Shown here: positions 1-6,570 of the stretch, piece after piece | How positions within the stretch are numbered: position 1 is the stretch's first letter | How the letters are laid out: every line of letters begins with the position of its first letter | Source: Bacteroidales bacterium | Lineage (GTDB): Bacteria; Bacteroidota; Bacteroidia; Bacteroidales; WCHB1-69 | Assembly (NCBI GenBank): GCA_016285615.1 | Contig: JAEERB010000078.1 | Location: 1-11,007 of the forward strand | Length of the DNA: 11,007 nucleotides | Reading direction: 5' to 3' | Made by a program: the position numbers and the translations under genes | Notes under the pieces: generated by a model | Seen by the model: the letters and a program-made list of their open reading frames with translations, nothing else | The model's database searches: none | Told to the model about the DNA's origin: nothing

Positions 1-2
1 GG

Positions 3-1622
3 GTAAAAGCCCAACCTAACCAGTATATGCTGGCACAAGGCATCTGCCCCGACGGATGGCATGTTCCCACTTACAGAGAGTTCGCCATTTTGTGCACCAC
101 CATTGACCCCGCTTGGACTCCCGGAGCCATGGTTGCCAATGCTACGCAATCTGTACGCCCCAGCAACAACAAACTGGCCGTCAAGTTGGCTTGCCCCGAC
201 GCACGCTGGAAATGGTACCAAGGTCCTGGCTACACTGGCGACAGCACCGCCAGCACCGTGGTCAACACCCCTGGCTACAACTATTCTAACCACATCGTTG
301 ACCCCGATGCCAACTCTTCAGGTTTCAATGCCAAGCCCGCTGGATACTGGAAAGCCGGACAACTTTACTATAATGGTGCCGCCCAATTCTGGACATCTAT
401 TGGTGCTCCCACCTCTATCGGTCGTACGGTTAAAATTGCCTACAACGAAACCGGTATTATCCACTACTCCTACGCTGCAACCGCCAAAGAAGGTGCCAGT
501 GTAAGATGCGTTTACGGCGATGGTGATCCTGACATTGCAGTTTATCCCACCTTGGAAGACCCCCAATCCTTCTCTATGATTTTCCTCTCCGACCCGCAAT
601 CATACAGCAAATTCAAACTCAACCAACCTATATTTGAGATGCAAACCGCCTGGACTGCCTTGGTACGCAACAGACTGAAAGTGCTTACCGCCCTGATTTC
701 AGGTGACTTTGTAGAACAGAATGAAAAAGATGATCCTTACGTAAATGGCAGAATTGACCCCAGCGCCCAGAACCAGATGGACAAACGCAACGGCGACCAG
801 ACCTCTACCCAACAATGGGAGTCGGTATCGCGTGCACTGGAGACCTTGGACGATGTAATGCCATACGTTCCCTGCCAGGGCAACCACGACTGCGGTCCTT
901 TGGCAGCCGAAGACCGCCGTTCAGAGCAACCCAAATACATCTATCCCGAACGTAACATGTTCAATGTTGAGCATATCGTTTCCATGTGCAAGAACTACCA
1001 AGGCTTAGAGACGATGGAGAATGTGGCTTTCGAGTTCAAGACCGAGACTTGGGGCGACCTGCTCATCATCGGCTTTGAGTTTGCTCCGCGCGATGAAGCA
1101 CTGAACTGGGCTAAGAATCTTATCGAATCCGATAAATACAAGAACCACCGTGTCATCATCTTCACCCACTCCTTCCTGACCGAAGAAGGTAAAAGATACA
1201 CTTCCGAAGGCTACACACTGCAGCCACGCAACTGGGCACAGGCAGTATGGGAGAAACTGGTTTATCCGTCAGAGAACATCGTAATGGTACTTTGCGGCCA
1301 CTCGGGCGTACCTCCCACAATGAAAGCCACAGTTGATGCCACCGACTACTCCTGCACGGTATCGTACCGCGAAGACCCCGCAGCCGACGGCCATATCATC
1401 CCGCAGATGATGTTCAACGCGCAGTGCGCTGACGGCAGCTGGTACGGCAACGGCGGCGACGGCTGGATTCGTATTCTGGAATTCAAGCCCGATGGCGAAA
1501 CTGTCAGCGTGAAAACCTTCTCACCGCTCTTTGCCCTGTCGCAACTGACCAAGTCGCAAGCATGGAGAACCCAAGATTACGACCAGTTCACCTTCAAAGT
1601 GTCGAAGCTGAACAATGAATAA
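3..1622 (+). CDS. FISUMP domain-metallophosphoesterase fusion protein, 5'-truncated by window edge
   Basis: The frame is open to the left edge, so the real start lies outside the window; the ATG at 27 falls inside the FISUMP domain and is not a start. Counting that Met as residue 1, the end of a FISUMP domain (Fibrobacter succinogenes major paralogous domain) runs to about 165, with the CPDGWHVP signature at 7-14. A calcineurin-like metallophosphoesterase follows from about 181. Visible blocks are SDPQ (188-191), GDFVE (226-230), GNHD (285-288), THSF with His381, and GHSG (424-427). Family knowledge suggests a two-metal phosphoesterase acting outside the cytoplasm; the substrate is unknown. 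It is collinear with the next gene, offset by a constant 423 residues from SDPQ to GHSG, and is a tandem paralogue of it. It ends without a C-terminal sorting domain. The missing N-terminus probably resembles that of the paralogue. Confidence 0.9.
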   Translation, partial: VKAQPNQYMLAQGICPDGWHVPTYREFAILCTTIDPAWTPGAMVANATQSVRPSNNKLAVKLACPDARWKWYQGPGYTGDSTASTVVNTPGYNYSNHIVDPDANSSGFNAKPAGYWKAGQLYYNGAAQFWTSIGAPTSIGRTVKIAYNETGIIHYSYAATAKEGASVRCVYGDGDPDIAVYPTLEDPQSFSMIFLSDPQSYSKFKLNQPIFEMQTAWTALVRNRLKVLTALISGDFVEQNEKDDPYVNGRIDPSAQNQMDKRNGDQTSTQQWESVSRALETLDDVMPYVPCQGNHDCGPLAAEDRRSEQPKYIYPERNMFNVEHIVSMCKNYQGLETMENVAFEFKTETWGDLLIIGFEFAPRDEALNWAKNLIESDKYKNHRVIIFTHSFLTEEGKRYTSEGYTLQPRNWAQAVWEKLVYPSENIVMVLCGHSGVPPTMKATVDATDYSCTVSYREDPAADGHIIPQMMFNAQCADGSWYGNGGDGWIRILEFKPDGETVSVKTFSPLFALSQLTKSQAWRTQDYDQFTFKVSKLNNE

Positions 1623-1630
1623 TGAATAAT
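1614..1630. repeat. Heptamer tandem repeat over the stop codon of the first paralogue
   Basis: AATGAAT is present twice in tandem followed by a partial AAT. The TAA stop at 1620-1622 lies within it. The downstream paralogue also stops inside a heptamer repeat, of different sequence. Confidence 0.7.
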
Positions 1631-1650
1631 TTTAATGTATAATTAAGGTT

Positions 1651-1678
1651 GTAGAGACGCGATGAATCGCGTCTCTAC
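1651..1678. repeat. 28-bp palindrome, copy 1 (REP-like or terminator hairpin)
   Basis: Perfect 13-bp arms, GTAGAGACGCGAT and ATCGCGTCTCTAC, surround a 2-nt centre GA. The flanks AAGGTT on the left and TGCTTT on the right extend the RNA stem by about five pairs (including G-U) after one mismatch. It lies 28 bp behind the first paralogue's stop. A strong hairpin here could end transcription, but no good U-tract follows. The same palindrome recurs at 4742, which also suits a dispersed repetitive palindrome. Confidence 0.8.
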
Positions 1679-1700
1679 TGCTTTCTGGTTCATCGACTAC

Positions 1701-1715
1701 GCCTCATTCCGAGGC
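1701..1715. repeat. Small hairpin GCCTC/GAGGC
   Basis: Five-bp arms GCCTC and GAGGC flank the loop ATTCC. It directly abuts the next hairpin at 1716. The spacer 1623-1853 therefore carries three hairpins followed by a promoter, and no gene. Confidence 0.5.
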
Positions 1716-1740
1716 GGTGGTTGAGCTTGTCGAAACCACC
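1716..1740. repeat. Hairpin with GGTGGTT/AACCACC arms around a TTGAGCTTGTCGAA core
   Basis: Seven-bp perfect arms at 1716-1722 and 1734-1740 enclose an 11-nt loop. From memory, the core (reverse complement TTCGACAAGCTCAA) resembles short intergenic palindromes recurrent in many bacterial genomes, including Bacteroidota, so this is probably a dispersed repeat rather than a gene-specific signal. Confidence 0.6.
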
Positions 1741-1792
1741 GACGAAGGAATCCCTTTTCCGCTTTATAGTCATTTGTAAAAAAAAAGTTAAT

Positions 1793-1825
1793 TTTGCATT
1801 CGATAACAACTATAAACTATCTTTG
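1793..1825 (+). promoter_or_regulatory. Bacteroidetes-type promoter for the complete FISUMP-phosphoesterase gene
   Basis: TATCTTTG at 1818-1825 matches the Bacteroidetes -7 consensus TAnnTTTG exactly. TTTG at 1793-1796 fits the -33 element, with a 21-nt gap, slightly long. A run of nine A residues at 1778-1786 lies upstream. Transcription would start near 1830, which supports translation from the ATG at 1854 and leaves a short leader. Confidence 0.65.
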
Positions 1826-1853
1826 TATGTTTAAAACAATAAAAACCTTCACT

Positions 1854-4721
1854 ATGAAAAATTTCATAATCTGTATCAATTTGATTTTCATTACGTTTGT
1901 TGCTTCGGCGCAGGAAACGGTGACGTTGACCTTCACTGGAGAGACCGAGAGCCATTCGTTCCAGCAACTCGACAGCGTGAAAATCGACAACTTGACGCGA
2001 GAGTGGACAGAAGTGGTCTATTACCCAGACACCTTGCTGATTTTGAACACGGTGGGCGTTCCACAATGGGACCGTGCCGGTGCCGCCAAACTATATCAGA
2101 ACACCCCCAACCCGTTTGAAGGTATCACGCTGTTCAACCTCGTGCTGCCCGAACAGAAAAAAGTACAACTGGCCATTTACGACCTCAACGGTAAGAAGAT
2201 GACCGAATATCGCCACACGCTGCCCGCGGGCGAACACCAGTTCCGTGCCAATCTCTCCTCTCCGCAAACCTACCTACTGAGCGCCCAAACCGACCACGGC
2301 ACCACATCCATCAAGATGGTCAATGTGGGCAAATCCGACAGGTCGTGCCACATCGACTACCTCAGCAGTCTGCCGCTAACAGAGGAGATGACGCGCAAAG
2401 AGAGCAGCAGCACCTTCGCCAGTGGCGACCGGATGCAATACACCGGCTATGCCACGCAAACCGACGGAGTGAAGGAAGCCGTCATCACGCAAAACCAACA
2501 TAGCAGCGAGACCATCCTCTTCACTTTCCCTGATGAAGTGCAGGAACCGCTTCTGCCTTTGGTACAGACACTTTCGGTGGACCGCGCCAGCAGCGGCTCG
2601 GCACAAATCTCTTCTAAAGCCGTTCCGCAAGATGAGACTCCCATCACAGAAGTGGGCGTCATCATCAGTACCGATACCATTTTTGACGAAAATGACCTCA
2701 TCTTCAAAGGTGACACTATCGATGAAAACGGCATCTTCATCACCGAGGCCTATAAGTTGACCAAAGGTTTCAAATATGTCAAATTATATGCTAAAGCATA
2801 CGCTATCAATGAAGTAGGAACCGCCTACGGCAATGTGCTTCCCTTCCTTCTCAACAACGATTTTCACTGCGGCGATTTGCTGTACGACATTGAGGATAAT
2901 GTTTACCGCACCGTCAAAATCGGCCCCAACTGCTGGATGGCGGAGAATATGCGTTCCAAGACCTACGCCGACGGCAAGAAGCTGGAGCCACTGACTACTG
3001 ATGCCGAATACACTTACGGCCGCTACTACTACGAACGCACCGACTCCATCGTGGGGCACCAAGTCTATTACCCGTGGTCAACCGCTTGCAACTTTTCTAT
3101 CAATCAAACCGACCAGAATCGCCCTTTGCAGGGTATTTGTCCCGACGGCTGGCATGTGCCCAGTTACAAAGAGTGGGCCGACATGCTCAACGCGATTGAC
3201 CCCGCCTGGAACCGCGGCACCATGGCCACCAACATCTCACAATATGAGCTACCCAGCAGCAACAAGCTGGCTGTCAAACTGGCCAATCCCGACTGCCATT
3301 GGGTGTGGTACAAGGGGCCCGGCTACACAGGAGACACCATGCATAGCCCAACGCCCAACACTCTTGGCTACAACTACTCAAATCACATCATCGACCCCGA
3401 TGCCAATGCTTCGGGTTTCGATGCAAAGCCCTGCGGCTATTGGAAAAACGGCGACTTTTTCTACAATGGAGCCGCCCAGTACTGGACAGACATAGGCAGC
3501 ACCGCTGGCATAGGACGCACCGTCAAAGTGGCTTTTAGCCTTACCGGCATCATGCACTACTCGTACGAGAAGACAGCCCGCGAAGGCTACAGCGTGAGAT
3601 GCATCTGCGGCTCTGGCGATGACCCATCCATTCCCCTCTACCCTGAATTGCAAAACGACAGTTCCTTCTCCATGATTTTCCTCTCCGACCCGCAAGCGTA
3701 CAACAAATCCAGTCTCTGCCAGCCGCTGTTTGAACTGCAAACGGCCTGGACGGCGCTGGTTCGCAACCGGCTGAATGTGATTGCCGCTTTAATTTCGGGC
3801 GATATGGTAGAAAAGAACGACTCGGAACATCCATACGTTGACGGCCATATCCACAGCAGCGCCCAAACCCAAACCGACCTGCGCAACGGCAATCAAAGTT
3901 CGCAACAGCAGTGGGAGTCGGTATCGCGCGCGCTGGAACGCCTGGACGATGTGATGCCCTACGTTCCCTGCCAAGGCAATCATGACTGCGGACCGTTGGC
4001 CGCCGAAGACCGCCGCTCCGAAATGCCCAAGTATTTTTATCCTGAGCGCAACCTGCTGAATGAAAAACATTTGGTATCGTTAGGCACAAACTATGAAGGC
4101 AAACAAACAATGGAAAATTCGGCCTTCGAGTTCCACACCGACACTTGGGGTGACTTGCTCGTCATCGGCTTCGAGTTCGCCCCACGCGACGAAGCCCTGA
4201 ACTGGGCCCGTGAACTGATTGAGTCGGACAAGTACAAGAATCATCGCGTCATCATCCTCACTCACTCATTCCTAAAAGATAATGGCGAGCAGTACACCTC
4301 TGAGTCATACACCCTGCAGCCGCGCAACTGGGCCAAAGATGTATGGAACAAGTTGATTTTCAATTCAGAAAACATCGTAATGGTACTGTGCGGTCACTCT
4401 GGCAGTCCACCCTCCATCAAATCGACAGTGGCTGCCACCGACTACTCCTGCGCGGTGTCGTTCCACACCGACACGGCTGCCAATGGACGCAAGATTCCGC
4501 AGATGATGTTCAACGCCCAATGTGCTGACGGCAGTTGGCATGGCAACGGCGGCGACGGCTGGCTCCGTATTCTGGAGTTCATGCCCGACGGCGAAACCAT
4601 ATCTGTCAGAACCTTCTCACCCCTCTTCGCCCTGTCGAGAATCACCAAGTCGCAGGCCTGGCGCACCAAAGATTACGACCAGTTCACCTTCAAGGTGCCG
4701 AAACTAAAAATTGAAAATTGA
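1854..4721 (+). CDS. Secreted FISUMP domain-metallophosphoesterase fusion with N-terminal T9SS-sorting-like module
   Basis: 955 aa. I chose the ATG at 1854 because it opens a clean signal peptide (MKNFIICINL..., cleavage after ASA at about 19) and follows a good promoter; the in-frame TTG at 1794 and ATG at 1827 lie at or too near the promoter. Residues 79-158 resemble a T9SS type A sorting domain: LYQNTPNPF at 80-88, IYDLNGKK, LPAGEHQF, ending SIKMVNVG. Residues 234-335 look Fn3-like (YAINEVGTAYGN). FISUMP covers about 338-586, with CPDGWHVP at 429-436. A calcineurin-like phosphoesterase follows: SDPQ 611-614, GDMVE 649-653, GNHD 708-711, His804, GHSG 847-850. Expected to work outside the inner membrane as a metal-dependent phosphoesterase; substrate and exact location are unknown. 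The FISUMP part may bind or anchor (inference). Paralogue of the preceding gene. Confidence 0.92.
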   Translation: MKNFIICINLIFITFVASAQETVTLTFTGETESHSFQQLDSVKIDNLTREWTEVVYYPDTLLILNTVGVPQWDRAGAAKLYQNTPNPFEGITLFNLVLPEQKKVQLAIYDLNGKKMTEYRHTLPAGEHQFRANLSSPQTYLLSAQTDHGTTSIKMVNVGKSDRSCHIDYLSSLPLTEEMTRKESSSTFASGDRMQYTGYATQTDGVKEAVITQNQHSSETILFTFPDEVQEPLLPLVQTLSVDRASSGSAQISSKAVPQDETPITEVGVIISTDTIFDENDLIFKGDTIDENGIFITEAYKLTKGFKYVKLYAKAYAINEVGTAYGNVLPFLLNNDFHCGDLLYDIEDNVYRTVKIGPNCWMAENMRSKTYADGKKLEPLTTDAEYTYGRYYYERTDSIVGHQVYYPWSTACNFSINQTDQNRPLQGICPDGWHVPSYKEWADMLNAIDPAWNRGTMATNISQYELPSSNKLAVKLANPDCHWVWYKGPGYTGDTMHSPTPNTLGYNYSNHIIDPDANASGFDAKPCGYWKNGDFFYNGAAQYWTDIGSTAGIGRTVKVAFSLTGIMHYSYEKTAREGYSVRCICGSGDDPSIPLYPELQNDSSFSMIFLSDPQAYNKSSLCQPLFELQTAWTALVRNRLNVIAALISGDMVEKNDSEHPYVDGHIHSSAQTQTDLRNGNQSSQQQWESVSRALERLDDVMPYVPCQGNHDCGPLAAEDRRSEMPKYFYPERNLLNEKHLVSLGTNYEGKQTMENSAFEFHTDTWGDLLVIGFEFAPRDEALNWARELIESDKYKNHRVIILTHSFLKDNGEQYTSESYTLQPRNWAKDVWNKLIFNSENIVMVLCGHSGSPPSIKSTVAATDYSCAVSFHTDTAANGRKIPQMMFNAQCADGSWHGNGGDGWLRILEFMPDGETISVRTFSPLFALSRITKSQAWRTKDYDQFTFKVPKLKIEN

Positions 4722-4734
4722 AAACTGAAAATTG
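4707..4734. repeat. AAAATTG heptamer tandem repeat spanning the stop codon
   Basis: Four tandem heptamers: AAAATTG, AAAATTG, AAAACTG, AAAATTG, followed by AAA. The TGA stop at 4719-4721 and the last four residues (KIEN) are encoded by the repeat, so the repeat has become part of the reading frame's end. Confidence 0.75.
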
Positions 4735-4741
4735 AAAGGTT

Positions 4742-4769
4742 GTAGAGACGCGATTCATCGCGTCTCTAC
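4742..4769. terminator. 28-bp palindrome, copy 2, between convergent genes (possible bidirectional terminator)
   Basis: The 13-bp arms are identical to those at 1651-1678, but the centre is TC instead of GA, which makes the 28-mer the exact reverse complement of copy 1. The flanks AAAGGTT and TGCTTTT are kept in the same orientation as in copy 1. It lies 20 bp behind the plus-strand stop and 5 bp behind the minus-strand stop, the expected place for a shared terminator. The minus-strand side runs into a U-rich tract (AACCTTTCAATTTTC); the plus side reads CTGCTTTT. Confidence 0.55.
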
Positions 4770-4774
4770 TGCTT

Positions 4775-6412
4775 TTACCAATTGATTCTTCGGTCTTTCG
4801 GGTATTTCACATTGAAAGTGACAATGAACGTGCGCGTCTCGCCCGCTTTGAGTTCCAGTTCCCAAGTCAGCACACCCGTTTCGGTCTTGTTGTAGGTGGC
4901 CGAAGGCGAAACCTCTTGCAGTTTCACTTCAATTTCCTTGTCGTTCGAAATAGGATATTGCTCTTTTAACGTAAATTGCGCTGCCTTGGACAGGTTGTTC
5001 TTCACGGTAATCAAGTACGACTTGGTAACTGAGGTGCTGTTGCCCACCACCTTTGTACTGGTATAATCGCGACGAAGTTCGCGCTTCACGGCAATACGCG
5101 GCTCGGTGGCCAACGTCAACTGAAGATTAGCTTCCGTAGCGTTGGGACGCAGGAAAGTCTTGCCCACGTACGTGTTGTTGTAGGTTACCGTGGCATAACC
5201 AGGCAGCAGATTGTACTTCTCATAATCCGACAGCGTGGCCATCAGATAAGTCTCGCCCGACAGTTTGGGTATGCTGTAATAGAAATACTTAGCCTTCACA
5301 TCATACGATTTCAGGTCGATGAGCTGCACTTTGCCATTGCCAGCGATATTGTAGGGCACGGCAATCTCGTAATTGACATACACCTCCTGCTCGTCCACAT
5401 CGACATAATCGTCCATCAGCAGCGGAGCACCACCCTCCTCAACTTGCACTCCATCAAGCGTCTGCGGGGCAGCAGCCTCTTCCGCGTAAGTAATCGTGTT
5501 AGATCTGGCAGAGATGTAGCCCTTCGACAACTGGTGGGCACGAACAAACGAGAGAAACCACGAGCTAAAGACAGGCGCCTCTTTCGAGCGATTAGGGGTA
5601 GCATTCGACAGCGTGAGTTTCACATTGTTCCAGTCGAGGCCAGTGGTTTGCTTCACCTGTGCCTTGGCTTGCATGGCAATGGGCTTGTCCATCGATACGA
5701 TGTTGATATCGTAGCAAGGTGTCCATGAAGCGGTGGGCGTAAAGTAAGTCACCGTGAAGGTGGTGGTCACTCCATTGGGCACGGTGGCAGCCAACGTCAC
5801 AATGCCTGTGCGCTGCTTGTTCTGCAGCATGTCCTGATTCAACTGTTGTGTCAGTCGCTTAATTTGATCGTTCAACTCGGTGATTTTCCGATTGTCATTA
5901 TCAATATTCTTCTGAATACCAGCCGCTTTCGCTTTAAAAAGCTCCATATTGGCGGTAATGTCGGCAGTGGAGACGAGAGCATCTTTGCCCTGCATATTAT
6001 TGAGCGTTCCATCCGACAAGATTTTCAGCAGATGCGTGTTCACAGCCAAGTCGTTCTTCGCATCTTGCAGCTGGCGACGGTAGGTTTCCAATGTATCGTT
6101 CATCTTTTTGACACGGACACTTTCTTCCTTCTTCATAATGAAATCGTTAGAAAATTCGGCAGCCGAAATAAGCACGCCATTGGCAGAAACTTTCAAACTA
6201 CCGATTTCGATATCAGGACTGAGTCCCTCGATACAGATGTCCTGCGCACCGCTTTTCAGCGTGGCGGTGGCAGTGTGCGTTAATGCGGCACCGTTAAGAT
6301 AGACGGTAGCCTTATTCAACTTGGCCTGAATGCGCGTCTGGGCATTAACAGAGAACGAGATGGATGTGACCACCGCAATGAGCAGACACAGAAAAAGATT
6401 CTTTTTAATCAT
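4775..6412 (-). CDS. MuiA-family / DUF4139 domain-containing exported protein
   Basis: 545 aa from the ATG at 6412, chosen because it begins a signal peptide (MIKKNLFLCLLIAVV..., cleavage after VNA at about 24); the open frame upstream to 6568 looks like noncoding spacer. Residues about 29-130 fit DUF4140 (TVYLNGAAL). A charged coiled-coil-like stretch runs about 94-200. DUF4139 runs from about 205 to the end (TYFTPTASWTPCYDINI, KQTTGLDWNNVKLTLSNATP, C-terminal YPKDRRINW). Length and layout fit the 'mucoidy inhibitor A' family (TIGR02231), whose biochemical role is not known. An acidic variable loop (305-347, including LDGVQVEEGG and DDYVDVDEQE) splits the DUF4139 region. It is last in the minus-strand series, 158 bp behind the GH3 gene, so it may have its own promoter. 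No gene symbol is given because functional equivalence to muiA is not shown. Confidence 0.88.
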   Translation of the reverse strand: MIKKNLFLCLLIAVVTSISFSVNAQTRIQAKLNKATVYLNGAALTHTATATLKSGAQDICIEGLSPDIEIGSLKVSANGVLISAAEFSNDFIMKKEESVRVKKMNDTLETYRRQLQDAKNDLAVNTHLLKILSDGTLNNMQGKDALVSTADITANMELFKAKAAGIQKNIDNDNRKITELNDQIKRLTQQLNQDMLQNKQRTGIVTLAATVPNGVTTTFTVTYFTPTASWTPCYDINIVSMDKPIAMQAKAQVKQTTGLDWNNVKLTLSNATPNRSKEAPVFSSWFLSFVRAHQLSKGYISARSNTITYAEEAAAPQTLDGVQVEEGGAPLLMDDYVDVDEQEVYVNYEIAVPYNIAGNGKVQLIDLKSYDVKAKYFYYSIPKLSGETYLMATLSDYEKYNLLPGYATVTYNNTYVGKTFLRPNATEANLQLTLATEPRIAVKRELRRDYTSTKVVGNSTSVTKSYLITVKNNLSKAAQFTLKEQYPISNDKEIEVKLQEVSPSATYNKTETGVLTWELELKAGETRTFIVTFNVKYPKDRRINW

Positions 6413-6474
6413 ATCAGTAAAATTTGGGAATAACAATATACCATTGACAATAGCATCAATACAATAGTTTAACG

Positions 6475-6498
6475 ATGTAAAAATAACTTTTTTTACAT
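6475..6498. repeat. A/T-rich 9-bp inverted repeat in the leader of the DUF4139 gene
   Basis: ATGTAAAAA (6475-6483) and TTTTTACAT (6490-6498) are perfect arms around a 6-nt loop. It lies between the promoter candidate and the start codon on the minus strand. It could be an operator, a leader hairpin or the weak 3' hairpin of the GH3 gene. Such symmetry can arise by chance in A/T-rich spacers. Confidence 0.35.
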
Positions 6499-6510
6499 AT
6501 AAAATTTTCA

Positions 6511-6518
6511 CAAAAATA
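6511..6518 (-). promoter_or_regulatory. Candidate -7 promoter element upstream of the DUF4139 gene
   Basis: On the minus strand this reads TATTTTTG, an exact TAnnTTTG match, about 100 bp before the start codon. No TTTG element is found at the expected -33 distance, so the call is weak. It lies in the 158-bp spacer behind the GH3 gene, the longest gap in the minus-strand series. Confidence 0.3.
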
Positions 6519-6570
6519 ACGGGAAGAAGGCACGATTTATTATTGGAAATACCATCAAACAATCCCAATT

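Noticed and set aside
1794..1853. Upstream TTG (1794) or ATG (1827) start for the complete FISUMP-phosphoesterase
   Set aside because: The TTG is part of the -33 promoter element, and the ATG at 1827 lies at or before the expected transcription start. The ATG at 1854 gives a clean signal peptide.
4707..4734. Heptamer repeat at the stop codon as a phase-variation switch of the C-terminus
   Set aside because: Removing one unit still brings a TGA in the same place, because the reading frame meets a stop within the first units, so slippage would hardly change the protein.
1651..4769. The two 28-bp palindromes as CRISPR repeats
   Set aside because: There are only two copies about 3.1 kb apart with genes between them and no spacers.
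6413..6568. 52-residue N-terminal extension of the DUF4139 protein
   Set aside because: The extension precedes a good signal peptide, is A/T-rich spacer in composition, and contains a promoter-like element.
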